From Channa striata (Eukaryota; Chordata; Actinopteri; Anabantiformes; Channidae), in assembly GCA_033026295.1 (NCBI GenBank), contig CM065170.1, positions 17,866,040 to 17,930,039 of the forward strand: 64,000 nucleotides of DNA, read 5' to 3'. Shown one piece after another: positions 12,265 to 24,599 of the stretch. A program made the translations under genes and the position numbers. The notes under the pieces were generated by a model, which searched no databases, was not told the origin of the DNA, and saw only the letters and a program-made list of their open reading frames with translations. Numbering within the stretch: position 1 is the stretch's first letter; each line of letters opens with the position of its first letter.

Positions 12265-13869
12265 ATATATTTTTTATGTAATTCACACGTTATCACAACA
12301 TTAAAAATGTGTTGTTATCAGCAGCATAGATATGGGTCAGTAGGTACCTGCTCCACACACTGGCAATGCTGTTTGGTTTGGACACAAAATGAGAAGGTTA
12401 GAGATTATACAGAAAACACAATAATAAGAGAAACACTCTGTATTTGTTTCACATGCCAAACAAACTGGTGCCCTGTGCTCCATTAATAACCCTTCAACTC
12501 TGACCTCCTAACTACAAGGATGTTGCCACATTTACTTTACATCATTGATCATCAGATTCACTATGGCCACTAGATGTCGCAAATTTGCACAATGCTGATA
12601 GGTGGAATGTGGCCTAATGAACCATACAGTACTACGAACACAGAAACAACTCACATCCCACTGTTCTTAAGCCATGATAACACTCATGGCTGGATGTTTA
12701 CCCATTTTATATAATGTCTTTCGAGGTTATGTGTGGTAGAAAGTTTTGAACTAACTTGCGTAGAGCTTCGAAGATCTACGCAGCCAGGGAGCTTCTAATA
12801 AAAGTTTAATGATATTTCTTATGTTAGGAGAGATGTTGGATTCAGTGTTTTTGGAGTTTAAATCAAAATAAAATGTGGTATTTCTTGGCTTCTGCATCAG
12901 TTTTTCAGCATTCTTTTCTACCTGTGAGTTTGGATCTAATTGTTTTTATTAACCTACATCTTCAATAAATGAAATTCTCAAGAATTTAGAGCTTATTAAA
13001 CTGAACTTACACTGAAGTCGATGCGCCTTTAGTTGGGTCATCACTCTTTTTCTTTCTGCTGTGCAACTTGCACAAGCAGGTGGGTGACAAAACCAGGAGT
13101 CACGGTGTCCAGGGTGAGATAGAGCTGAAAGGGATGTTCCTGCTCATGCACACTCAGTGAACTCTACATAAATTTCGGTCTTGTTCTCATTATTCTCTTT
13201 TTATTTATTGCCCTCATTAGCCCTGAGTGTTGCTTGGTGACCTGGTGTTTTCACCCTCCGTGTCTCTGGGCGCCGATGCCTGAAAAGTCACTTTTTAAAA
13301 AAAGCTCTTCAGCCTCTTTTCAGCGGTGACTGAACACACTCTGTCGTGAGTAGCCTCTTTAATTGGACCTGGAGAGGTTGAGGCGGCCCTGCCAAGTTCC
13401 ACTTGGGCTCTGAAAGGAGCGTGGGTAGCAGCTCTCATTTACCGTGTTGGATGGTGATTTGCAGTAAGAGGTCTGGGAGCTGTTTGCCTCAGCACATGGG
13501 TAATGAGAGGAAAAAAGACCATGTGAAAGTGCATAAGCAGACAACACGTATTTCTCTAGAGAGGAAGGATGGATGGAGGAAGCAAAAAAGATTAAAGATG
13601 AAAGAGCATTTTGGCCAAAATATGCTGTAAAATATTTTAGAAATACTAATATTAGTTTAAAATAGCATTTTGTATCTTTCTGGCATGCTTGACCCACAGA
13701 AATATGAGATCTCCAAGATTGATCTGCTCACACAAGTTTGACTGCGAACAGGGAAATCAATAATTAAATCAATATTTGAAATCAATAATTTTCTCATTAC
13801 CTGCATCTTACAGGTGTTGCTAGTGGTTCTGGATCTGTCATCAGAGACCTTGTGCTGTGTGTTTTCCCT

Positions 13870-14012
13870 CCATCCCTGCTCAGCCCACCGATTCCAGCTG
13901 CAGATTGACTGAACACACCTGATCCAGGTGATCAACAGTGGGTAGGGCAGGGATAGCTGGAAAACAAGCAGGACAGGAGGTGAAGACCACTGACCACTGA
14001 TTCCCAAAATGT
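13870..14012 (+). repeat. Candidate short interspersed DNA element
   Basis: The words 'ACTGAACACACCTGATCCAG', 'GGTAGGGCAGGGATAGCTGG', 'AAAACAAGCAGGACAGGAGG' and 'TGAAGACCACTGACC' occur in the order seen in a common teleost repeat that ends in '...TTGAGAACCACTG'. Recognition is from memory only and the family name is not certain. Confidence 0.45.
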
Positions 14013-15930
14013 CTCAAGATGTTATCCCACCATTCAGTCCCATTATCTATTGTTATTAACAGCATAGATATGGGCCCGTCCGAGTCTGCTCCACATCGTT
14101 ACCGGCCCAGCAGGAGGTTCCAACCATGCAATAGGTGGTGATGAGCATGGCTGTGGTTAGGTTTAGCCACAAAAACAAGTATCTCAATAAAAAGATTATG
14201 GCGTAGAAAAGTGTAGGCTCACGTAGTTTAATGGCTGTATTATAATCATTTGCATGGCCTAAAAATACAGTAACATTGAGTTTGTAGGCTGTTAGAAATG
14301 AACAGGACCACTGTGTTTGTACAGTTCATGGTAATTAGACAGAGAGAGAGAGATTAAATAGTAACTCATTTCAACACAGCTGCTCATACAAATGGCTCAA
14401 ACTGCTCAGCAGACATTGACTGAATGTTTCCGGTCGGACCACATTTAGAGTGCAAATACGACTCCAGCTTTATGCTGAATATAGAAAAAGCTCAAAGGAA
14501 TTTGGTCTTTGGGTTTACACAGGCTTCCTGCAAGATCCACCACATTGTTTTTGTCTGCTAAAAGCAGCCTGTGCAAGAAGAAAGAACTGTCGCTTTGCCC
14601 AAAGACCCAAGCATGTACCTCTGAAAATTTGAAATAACGCTTTTCCCACTTGTGCCAGAGTGTAACTTCAAGACTTAATGACTTCTGGTCCTCTGGTCTG
14701 TGGATTCAGCATTTTTATTGTTTTTAGGAACATAAAACTACATTCTTTTTGTTTGTTCCAGTGACATCTCAAATGTCCACCCATAGACGTGTGTTCCAGT
14801 TTTGTTGGTAATAAGAGTGTGTATGTCTACACAGACGTGCGGACTGTCTCTCAATTGGCACTGATATCATAATGCGAAGGTTTATATTTTCTGGAGGCAG
14901 CTTGTATCTGTGAAGTTAGAATTTTAATATTTTACAATTTCTTTAAAAGTTAAAATTTTTTTTTTTGGACAGACATGCTCCATAATTTATCTTAGCATGG
15001 AAATGTGTTGTCAACACCTCGTGTGACACAGACAAAACACAGCAGCACTGAAAGCGAAGCAGCAAAATGCCCGCCCAAAGGTTTTTACGTGAGACCTAGT
15101 CTTCTAACCATTTAACCATGTTCTCTGCACATATCTGACGCCAAGTGCTTTGGTACAGTGTTGGTATTTGATGCCAAGTGGAATGATTTTTAGTCTCATA
15201 CTACAGCTTAATTCCCATGTTGCATACTGTAGGTTTAAGGACTACTGCAATTCCTTTGTTCTCAAAAATCCCAGAACTCATTTGCTACAAATAGGCGGGA
15301 GTTTGTCTTGTCAGGATTTCTACAAGTCACATTGTGGTAATGCTATAACCCCAAATGTTAAATAAGCGCAAAGTGACTGCAGGTCAATGGCGGAATGAGC
15401 AGAGAAGGATGCAAGGGCACTGGAATCCAGGCACAATGTAGATTTTATCCGGTGGGGGTGTATGTGTAAACGCAAACGCCCTGACATTGGCTGGATTTTC
15501 CCCAGCCAGCTCCCTAGTTAAAAGTCCAGAATATCTCCAACTGAGCTCACACAGGTAATACTCTGGAGGTTTCACCATGCGTGAAATCGACTGCCGCGAT
15601 ACCAGCAAAATACAAACACAGAAAGGTGAATAACTCATACTAATACTGAGGATACGTCTAAATAGATTTACTTTTGAAAGTAAATATGTTTAGATGGAAA
15701 TTTTGTAAATTTAGATTTAGTAAATTGGTTGTATCGTTCGCCATTGCCATCAAGGAAAACACAAATCACTTCCGCTGCTTTTTTTTGTCTTGAAGTACCC
15801 AAGCACCACTCCTTGGCCGTTTATGTGGTCGTCACAAGTGAGAATGCATGTCACCTGGACTACACCACACTAGCACCACATTTAGTGCCAAAGGTGTGAA
15901 GCAGAAGATAAACATAATGTAATGGAAATC

Positions 15931-15955
15931 ACACACACACACACAAAAAAAAAAA
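15931..15955. repeat. (AC)7 followed by A11
   Basis: Perfect (AC)7 at 15931-15944 runs directly into a run of 11 A. Confidence 0.9.
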
Positions 15956-16344
15956 CATTCAAGCAACTCCCAGAATCTTTATTTGGAGGCTTACAAAAAT
16001 GTCCCAGATAGGCCGTGGTACCAACGTCCTTCAGACCATAAATGGATCTCCATTTTAGGTCCCACACCCTAAAGTCATTATTTTCCGATGCGGATGGACT
16101 GCTGAGACTGAGGCTGTTTTCATCATGGTTTTATCTTCACATCAGAGTCTTGTGTTGTTGTCACTAAAGTTGTATGTGCTTGTCATTGTTATGTGGTTGC
16201 TGCAGTAACGTGGTCATGTTTGCAACTGCATCTGAGTGCTCTCAGCCAACATGCGTTATGGATTTGAAGACAAAAAGCGGGCAGTAAATGGAGAATGTAG
16301 AGTTGAAAGTGAATTTTTTGATTTTTAATGAGCTTTCTGTTTGT

Positions 16345-16354
16345 CTGTGTGTAG

Positions 16355-16387
<33 letters not shown>

Positions 16388-16417
16388 TGTGTGTGTGTGT
16401 GCGTGTGTGCGTGTGTT
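16345..16417. repeat. Interrupted (GT)n microsatellite
   Basis: Dense GT units broken by TTT and GC. It accounts for the overlapping Val/Cys frames on + and His/Thr frames on -, which are not genes. Confidence 0.9.
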
Positions 16418-16557
16418 CTCCATCTATTGCACGCATGCTGCATTTATGTGTGTGCAGCTTCCCTGTTAAATGTGTAAAATCAAATAGATATATTTAGGTT
16501 TTGTCTTTGCACCAATTTTCTGGTCTCCTGTTGTTAAAGACCTATTCTGTCAAAATG

Positions 16558-16576
16558 TTTTTTTTTTTTTTTTTTT
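16558..16576. repeat. T19 homopolymer
   Basis: An uninterrupted run of 19 T. It could be the A-tail of a minus-strand retroposed sequence, but no body was recognised next to it. Confidence 0.85.
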
Positions 16577-17569
16577 GCTATTAGGAGGCTTGTAGATGTG
16601 TGAATAATGCATCCTGAGCATCGTTATGGCAGCACGCACAGTTACATTCAAGACGAGACAGTCCAGAATGGCACCGTAATGCTTCATCCTGTAGGCTGTT
16701 AAATATACATGAGCAGCGAAGTGGCTTTCGAAGTGAACAACATTAAGTACAGTGGTTAAAAGCTGTTGCAGAATTTCAGTGGACAAAGACATTTGGTTTC
16801 TTCAAATGTTCACACTGTGTTTTTTCCGGATTGGCCAATGATTTAAGCTATGTTGCTTGGTAGCTCAGTGATGGAGTACTGCATGTGTATAAAATAAAGT
16901 GAACATCCTTAGGATCCGGCAGCATTTCTTCATTTGCTCATTACATAAATTAAAAGTAAGTCACAGGGACTTTTTCTTTTTTTTTTACTAAATACAAAAT
17001 AAATACTTTATATCGATTAAATTGTTCTTTACCACTGAAGTAGTTTAGCGGTGCACTGTTAGTTTAGTAAGTTGTGAAAAAAATTGTGCCTCTTCCTGAT
17101 TTGTTCTCTATTTGTATCTCATACTAAATTGTTGCAGACCTAAATTTATCATAATTTAACAGCCGGAGCACTCAAAACACAAGTTGTTAATGATCATCAC
17201 TCGAAACTAAAACATTATCCAATTCCTAAATCACCAAAATAAAAAAGTAATTACTTGCTAAATCCAGATGCTAGTTCAGATCTGGACTTCTGGAATTCAA
17301 TTAATTTTGGACCTTTCTGATGTCAGTGTACTCCATGTTTGAGATATTGTGTTCCTCCCAGTTACAGCTGAGCTAAAACTCACAGATTGATGAGCTGATG
17401 TTCTTCTTCAGATTCCTTAGCAGAGAAGAATTTCCGTTCCTAAGCATCCCCAGGTATAGGGTCCGTTTGACTAGAATCTTCTCCTAACATGCACATGACT
17501 TCCACTGAAGTCAGACCCAAGTCATAACTTTGATGACTTTTGATGACTGAGGTGAACGTCAGGTCGAAT

Positions 17570-17726
17570 GTGTCTGTTTGTCTGTCTGTGTCTCTCTGTG
17601 TTGGCCCTGAGATAGACTGGAGACCTGTCCTGACCTCGCCTCTCGCCCAGTGACAGCTGAGATAGGCTCCAGCCCCCCATGACCCTGAACATGATGAGCG
17701 GTTACAGATAATGGATTGATGGATAA
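17570..17726 (+). mobile_element. RTE/Rex3-like 3' tail, forward copy
   Basis: Contains in order 'GTCTGTGTCTCTCTGTGTTG', 'GCCCTGAGATAGACTGGAGA', 'CCTGTCCTGACCTCGCCTCT', 'CGCCCAGTGACAGCTGAGAT', 'AGGCTCCAGCCCCCCATGAC', 'GAGCGGTTACAGATAATGG' and a short ATTGATGG run. This is the best-preserved copy here of one of the commonest teleost repeat tails (an RTE/Rex3-type end with GATG-like units, by memory). Related pieces lie at 9.1, 58.3 and 61.3 kb. Confidence 0.8.
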
Positions 17727-20700
17727 AAAATATGTGGTGCGAATCAACTAAGACAATCAATCAATCAGACAGAAGCGCTGCACAAGCAGGACTGAAAGGT
17801 CTGTCTCTCAGTCCCTCAGCCTGGCACACACAGACATAGTCTTTAAATCTCGTCCCCCTGAACCACAACCTACCACCGTCAAAAGAAGCTGCCCAAAGTT
17901 TTTCTCACAGTCAGTAGGAAATATTTAAAAGATTGTAATATCATGAACATACTATAATACCAATGACCCGACTAGTAAATTAAAACAGACTCGCGCTACC
18001 TGCAAACATGTTTAGCATTTAGATGTAGGAGTGGAAGACCTGAGAAAGACCACTCAGGCCGGTAGAAATCATATGCATTTTTAAACATATCCATCACTGT
18101 CCTTGTTTTAAGCTGCACAACAGCGACTCAGACCTGTAGTGTCTGGATCAATACGTTTTTCAGAGTCATGTGTCAGATCCTCATTTAATCAACAAGTTAT
18201 TTTTACTTGTAAGCTAGAAGAGAAATTAAATGAAAGATTTACAACTTAATTAAACGTTATAAAATCCCAGTCTCAGTCATGCCCAATAATCAGGTTCTTC
18301 TCATCTAGGACTTTATTTTCTAAAGCACTTTAGCATTTGGTCTCTCATTCATCCACCCAGGGAACTGCGGGCTGGATCTGAGGATCTAACGACTGACCCT
18401 GTGATTATTGAAGGACCCCCACTAATGAGCCCCAACATTAACTGTTATTTTGAAGTCCTCATTTTAAAAGTACTGATTAGTGGTGATTATTAACTCAAGT
18501 TAAGGACTTTGCCTCACCTCAAGACTTGATGTAGCACTTTGTAGTCAAGACTTTAGACTTGCTTAAGTTCCAAAACAATGGATTTGTCCCACTCACTTTG
18601 AGGGTCATCTACTGTTGGTGTGTTGTGGCAGGAAGCAGACCAGCTTTATTCAGTCCCTTCAGGATTTTTTGTGGTTCATTTGTCCTACAACACCTGATTT
18701 TGCAGCAGCTTTTCTGAAACAAAAATTGCTATGCATGTTGCAATGTTTTAATGGTTCTTCTTAAATTTGCTTTAAATTTTTATTTAATTTGTGTTGCACA
18801 GAATTCACAGAAAATTGGTTAAAATAATTAGCACATGTTTTCACCTCGACTCTCTCCCATGGAAACTGTTTGTACCTCATGTCTTTTAGATAGTGGAGTC
18901 ATGGAACACTGGCCTTTATTGAGGCAAGCAGAAGGTGCAGTTCCCTGATGTTTTTGTGACTTCCTGGATAAGTCGTTACCACGATCCTAGATCCTCATTT
19001 TCTAAGGTTGGCCACTTCTGGGAATGTTCACTATTATTAAAGTCTCCATTTGTACAGAGTTTTCTCACAGTCACAGATGGATGCTTTAGGTTTGATTTAA
19101 TTTCAATTTCTTATCCAGGTTATTAAGAGATACACAAAAAAAAGAAGAAATTAAAAAGGGGTGAAGGAATCTGTTGTTGTTGTTACTCTTTTGGTGCCGG
19201 TCACTTTAATTTACTCAGTCTGCCTGAGTGTGTCACGGCCTCTCACACTCTGCTGGATAAATTACTAATATACAAATATGGTTTAGTTTTACTTATATGG
19301 TAATGAAGAGCATATTTTAGACTATAACACATTATATCATCTGAAATTTGTAGTAAAAAATAACTGCACACGTTCCCTCAGCAACTTTTCTCACACACAT
19401 TTTTCAGAGTCCTTTTCTCTGTCTATTCATATATTTTACCACATGTCCCTGATTCCTCTAAACCAGAGACTGAGGCAATTTTTGCTTGAAGCGGCGTTTG
19501 TTTTTTTCCTTTTTTAAAATTCAACAAGGACACATCTTAGCAGTGGAAGATTGACATTTAGTTATTCAGCAACTTACAAGTCAACATACACACAGCTAAA
19601 GCAAATCTTAGTTTAGCACCTTGTCCAACTAGACTGTGACATGGAAGATGAAGGGGATCCGACTGCAGACACTACAGTTTGTGGACACTGTGTTTTATAA
19701 CATTCTTTTCCATATATACTTCATAATTACACTTGGACTTTGTCATTTCTACTTCCTTTGTTTTACAGAATCTCTGTGTAGTGAATTAAAACGTGTGAAA
19801 ATATGTCAGACAGAAATAAACATTGTAACCCCTGCAAAATTGTAGCATTTTATAAGACTGTATGTCTCTTTGCTGGGTTTCCTTCCTGGATTTGCTTTGC
19901 TTTTCATTTGACATGCTTCTTCTTATCAAGATTTGCTGTATCTCCCTTTCTTCTTGCTTTCGGCACTTCAAAAGCGTTCCCTTTTTCCTATGATGCATGT
20001 TTTAGTTTAAAAGTGTGATTTCATAGAGAAAAGGAGGAATTATTTAAGAAGTGCTGTTTCACTAGACAAAAAAGGAATACACACACATGCACAAGGATAT
20101 AAAAAAATTTGATTCTCCCTTGTCAGAATGTGAAGTTTTGAATGTATTGTGTTTCCAGGTACTAAGGTCAGGAGTAATAAATTAGCAGTGAATTATTTGA
20201 TTATTGTGCAACATTATAGCTGAGCATCTCATGTGCTGATGATTTCTTGATCTTTCTCAAACCCAATATGAAATTTAAAGCTGCATTTATACATATTTTA
20301 CACAGACAATGGATTACATAACTATAACAAATAACACCCAACAGCAGACAGTGACTGCCTGGAGCAATTAGCCGCTCAAGATGCTAAAACAAAGCCGAAA
20401 GGAGGGGGAATGAACGAACACGATCAGTGAAAAGTGATGACAATCAATATTTTAAGTAGTACGTGTTTATTTGGCTCAAGTCTGTTCTAACGTGACATAT
20501 TATCTATAACACAGTAACCAAACCGAGTAGAAGTGAGTAGAACTCAAGCATTTTGTGACGGATCATTATACAACTAAAAATAAGGATATTTAATAAGGAT
20601 AAATGCAATAAGCTTGTTTTAAGATTATGATCTTGGAGAACATAAGTGAGCCTCGTTGCTTGGAGAGACATATTCCACACACATTCTCTCCCTCCCAAGC

Positions 20701-21136
20701 CCTGCAGTTTTTATGGTAATGATTCAGTCCTGCCATCGGTATGCACTGCCCATTGTGCAGCTAAGCTCTCCATAATCTAAATGGGGCATTCAGCCGTTAA
20801 GGATTCATGCTAATAGACAGATCTGTAGTGGCTTAATACAGATGGAGCTTGGGATATAAATGCTAATGATGATGGTTGATGTGTTTTGTTCCACCTGTGG
20901 GCATTTTTTTAGTCACGTGTCATCTGTTAGCAAGCTGTCACTTAGTGTAGTTTAATATAGTTCAGCTTTATCTGTGGAGCTCTAATACTACAGCAAGTAA
21001 GACTGGTCTGCAATGCAGTCCACCAGGCTGAATGTTGACGTTTAAATTCTTCAGCTTTTTTTATCAATCTGAAAAATCAATCGTTCTTCCAACACTTCTC
21101 TCTGACTCATCCTACTTCTGTTTCCTTGTCCTTTAG
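17727..21136. other. Gene-free intronic stretch upstream of exon 4
   Basis: AT-rich DNA with no exon, RNA gene or clear repeat recognised. The last 40 bases form the pyrimidine-rich acceptor region of the exon at 21137. Confidence 0.5.
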
Positions 21137-21249
21137 CTGGTGCTGCCAGAATACTCCATCCATGGGCTGTTCTGTATCATGTTCCTCTGTGCCCAGGAGT
21201 GGCTGACTGTGGGCCTCAACGTCCCCTTACTCTTCTACAACACATGGAG
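21137..21249 (+). CDS. cnih3: cornichon family AMPA receptor auxiliary protein 3, coding exon 4
   Basis: Cornichon proteins are small multi-pass membrane proteins that select cargo for COPII export from the ER. The vertebrate CNIH2/CNIH3 pair also stays bound to AMPA-type glutamate receptors at synapses and slows their desensitisation. This exon is open for 37 codons plus 2 bases and reads LVLPEYSIHGLFCIMFLC, then AQEWLTVGLNVPLLFYNTWR (the last Arg is split). It covers the second and third membrane segments. The PEYSIH...LFCIMFLCAQEWLT...LNVPLLFY pattern is closest to CNIH3: Ile-Met, Gln-Glu-Trp-Leu and Asn-Val differ from the CNIH2 pattern Leu-Met, Ala-Glu-Trp-Val and Asn-Ile. The acceptor is ctttag|C and the donor AG|gtgact. 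Entry phase is 0 and exit phase is 2. Asn-Thr before Trp-Arg replaces the usual His-Phe or His-Leu. Confidence 0.95.
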
Positions 21250-21271
21250 GTGACTATGAAATCCATTCATA

Positions 21272-21293
21272 GTGTGTGTGTGTGTGTGTGTGT
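21272..21293. repeat. (GT)11 microsatellite just inside intron 4
   Basis: A perfect GT run starting 22 bases after the exon 4 donor. GT/CA tracts near donors can affect splicing in other genes; nothing here shows that it does. Confidence 0.9.
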
Positions 21294-21299
21294 TGTGGG

Positions 21300-22019
21300 G
21301 GCTTGTAAGATGATTTGACATGCAATCTGTCAAGACTACTCATTTCTTTAAGTTCTAAAAGTTGCTGGCCCACATGGGACAACACTGGATAATAGCACAG
21401 AAAGATCTATTTTACAAAACTGCATTAAGATTAAGATCAGAATAACACAGATTACGGTTGGAATAAAATGAAAATATTAAAGAAAAAAGAACAGCTGTCA
21501 CTAACACTGTGCAGTGTGTACAGCTGATGATGACAACAATGTTCTCTAAATGTGTGAGAGTTGGTAGAAACATCCATTGTGTGTGAACTATCCAGTCTTT
21601 GAGTTTTGACAGTCTTCAGGTGTGTCCCTTTAGATTCTATTTCCATATATATATTTTTTCCTTCTTCTGACCTTATAATAACCTTGCCACGTATCCCCCC
21701 TACTACAAGGCTGTACAGCTTTTCTAAATTTGCAGGGCTTTTTCTTTTTGTTTGTTCTTTCATATTCGTACGTGCTTTGTCCCTGGGGGGCACTGTACCC
21801 TCACCATTCAGATGTGTAACTGCAGAGGTGTGTGTTAATTTCTGAGGACAGCCACTAACAACGTCCTGCAAAGCAGTATACCTGTGAAGGAAATATCACG
21901 AGCCCCTGAAAGGCAGAGCTGGAAAAATGGGTCACCACTCAGTGATTGTCATAGTTCTTTTGCTGCTCTGTCTTTGTCTGTGTTTTGTTCTTTGGACCTG
22001 GAAGTACAGGACACAAGAG
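21300..22019. other. Intron 4, unassigned part
   Basis: No exon or clear repeat recognised. Short frames on both strands have no recognisable domain. Confidence 0.5.
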
Positions 22020-22602
22020 GAGGATTGTGAATACAGTGAACCAGGATGTGGGGAGTGTGTTGCGGAACCAGATATACGGGAGAACCACGAGAGGCAGGAT
22101 GGGGAACGACCAGGCGGTTAGAGGAGAGCAGGCTACGGGCGACGAGGATGAGCAGACAGATTGACCAGGCAGTAGACAGGATAGTAGGCAAGTGACAGCT
22201 CAGCGGGCAGGTTACCAATAGATGGCTAGAAGGTGAGCTGAGGCTGTGCAGGCAGGTAACCAGGAGGATGACTAGAAGGTGAATGGTGGCAGAAGACTGG
22301 CTCGCAGATGAGTTGTGGCTCTGCAGGCAGGTTAACCGAGGAACAGACAAGCAGAATAAAAGGGTCCAATCATGAAATCCGATGTGGCAAAAAGCTCCCT
22401 GGAGGACTGCAGGGCAGTCATGTAGAAAGACAAAGACCATCTGGCAGAGGTCTGTGGTGAAGACAGGTGAAACCAATTGAGGTCAATCATAAGTGGTGAA
22501 GTTGGCCAAGTAATTGTAGAACTGGGACAGGATATGGAGAAAAATGGGTAACAAAATAAAAGTCCAGGGGAGGAAGTGGAGCTGAGAAGCTGAATCGTGA
22601 CA
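22020..22602 (-). repeat. Interspersed repeat with internal tandem units, minus strand
   Basis: On the - strand it begins TGTCACGATTC at 22602 and runs through CT-rich sequence with many CCTG words. The + strand has three imperfect units starting with (C)GGGCAGGTTACC / CAGGCAGGTAACC / CAGGCAGGTTAACC near 22204, 22249 and 22323; the first two also share GGCTAGAAGGTGA / GACTAGAAGGTGA. The 175-codon minus-strand frame across it is Ser/Leu/Pro/His-rich and reads the repeat, so I do not call it a gene. Confidence 0.5.
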
Positions 22603-23179
22603 GGTTTATACTCGTGTGCTCAGCTGGTTGGAGTTGCAGACTGATAAGAGAAATAAAAAAAAAAACATCTTGCCGTCTTATTAATTGGAGACTGTGCCAG
22701 ATGCCCACCGGCTACAGATGCTGCTTCCTGCACGACTGAGAGATGAGAAGACAAGGAAAGAACAGAAAGTAAGACACTGATGTAGTAGGGTGGACAATGA
22801 TGGGGGAGGGACAGGAGGCGTTGGGGGGGCGAGGTGAGAGAGAAAGCAAGTGAATGATAGGAGGGAGATATTGACAAGGTGATTCAGAGGAGAGTAAGAA
22901 AGGGAGGCAGGGAGAAACGCAGTATGATCACAGCAACCTGCTGTATTTGGCTTGGTGTGTAGGTGGGTGTGAAAGCACGCATGACATTTTTACTCGAAGC
23001 GTTGAAAGATTAGATTTGACGCATGGTGTTTTTCGAGTAATGATGTCATGATTGCTCTCAAACAACATGTAACTGTTCTCCACTTGTTCTGGGGATCCTA
23101 ATATGTGCACTGCCCCATTGGTAACCAATTCAAGTTAAAGAGATGTAACAATCGGATGACAACAAGTCATGCATGATAA

Positions 23180-23195
23180 ATATATATATATATAT
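23180..23195. repeat. (TA)n microsatellite
   Basis: A short run of alternating T and A in an AT-rich part of intron 4. Confidence 0.85.
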
Positions 23196-24599
23196 TTTTA
23201 TTTATACATAAATATGTTGCACATATTGCACAGAAAAGATGTTTTTCAAGATGTGCCTTCAGTCAGAATCTTGGGTTTTGCTGCAGTGCTTTTTTTCATG
23301 TAAACTGGAGAAAAGGGGATTTCAAACTGTGAAGCGTGCCTTCCAACGAGTGTGTGGGAGAAGGAGGAGATGCAGAGTTGCGCAGAGGGAGAGAGATATA
23401 TCGTGTGAGATGAAAAGGTCAGGTTCATGCTGTGTTCTAAAAACAATGGGACGTTAAGTTATTGTATTTTTACGCAGCTAATTGCAAGCTATCTTGCAGT
23501 CAAAGACATAGTTCCAAAGTCAGCATGACTCACATATGCCAAGGACACCATTATTTCTGATGTGTCTCATATGTAAATGTACATAAATCATCCAAACAAT
23601 TTCACAGAATGTGTAGAATATGCTATTAATATGTTTTGAATGAATTGAAATACTGCATTTTTTTATGGTAATGGTGATAAGCTCAAGGTAACATAAGCAG
23701 TTTGGTTAGAGACAAATCGTGTCTTGTTTGAAAGTAAATGAACATGTTGTGTTACTTTTCCGTAATTGAGCCAGACCACAATCTTTGTCTGATACGTACC
23801 ATGTGCTGTTAAAAAGTTTGTTGTTGTATGGATTAAAAGCTGGATGTTGAAATAGATCAGAAATGTAAATTTAGAACACACAGTGTTTTTATTATGTTAA
23901 CAAAATGTACTTGCATGTCATTTTTAGGATACAGGGATGGCCTGACAAATATTGAATTGATACTCAGGGAGGATTATGTTATGTTACAATATGTCTGTGC
24001 TTTGCGTTAAAATTAGGCACATTTCTAAATAGAAGAATGCAATTTGATGGTGAAACAACAGGTGAAAGCAGCTCATGAGCCATGATAAATACCTCTCATA
24101 TGCCCACATCCAGGTATTAGCAATAGAAGATAAAGTCAGGTGCACTTAGCACAGCAGCTGAGAACGTTCAGTCCATTTAAAAAACTATGACAGGATATGA
24201 GACAAATTATACCAAACCTGCTTTGTACAGTATGTAAGTGATGTCGCCTGAATGGTGGAACATATGTGATCATGTTTCTTGAGTTTCTCTGGGCCCTCGG
24301 TGGCTCGTGTCAGCTGTCATTGTCATTGTTATGTCTCTGTTGACCCTCAGCTGCACCTTTTTGTTCACCGTGGCTCAGAGCAACATGCAGACAGACGACT
24401 GCTAGAGTAGAAATCTCGTCGAGGGATGTCACTGTGTACTCCGTTTTACAAGGGCATTTCCTTGTTTATGAAAACCTGCATTTGCCAGACAAAGCCTCCT
24501 ACAATATGTGAATGTGGGGGTGTGAGAAAGGCTGTGTAGTGCTGCAGTGTCTTAAGATGCTCTGTTTGCCATCTGGATCTTTTTTAAGTGTGTGGGCAC

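Larger units (their letters stand above)
12265..17569. other. Gene-free intronic stretch with small repeats
   Basis: Mostly unassigned AT-rich DNA. It holds an imperfect 22-base palindrome at 12759-12780, the candidate repeat at 13870-14012, and several simple repeats (listed separately). A segment at 12320-12360 resembles one at 14060-14100. A tRNA A-box-like word at 16861-16879 lacks a partner B box. Confidence 0.5.
1..21136 (+). other. cnih3: Intron 3 of cnih3 (5' part outside window), with interspersed repeats
   Basis: No exon encoding the N-terminal 66 residues of a cornichon protein was found on the + strand here. I looked by eye for the expected ERLRNIERICF-like and DELRTDFKSP-like segments. 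Because the first exon in the window starts in phase 0 at the residue that follows this N-terminal part in the family, this stretch is most simply the intron before it. It holds the repeats listed separately. The first 120 bases are AC/AT-rich low-complexity sequence. The assignment is an inference: part of it could be intergenic if an unseen short exon lies inside. Confidence 0.6.

Noticed and set aside
16861..16879. tRNA-like A box TGGTAGCTCAGTGATGGAG
   Set aside because: No B box or cloverleaf follows at the expected distance, so no tRNA or SINE is called.
1..21136. Search for the first three cornichon exons
   Set aside because: No segment resembling the N-terminal membrane segment, the DELRTDFKSP-like loop or the ERLRNIERICF-like stretch was found on + by eye. 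They are assumed to lie outside the window.
21949..22476. Longest open frame in the window, 175 codons, minus strand
   Set aside because: It lies within an interspersed, partly tandem repeat. The translation is Ser/Leu/Pro/His-rich with no domain.
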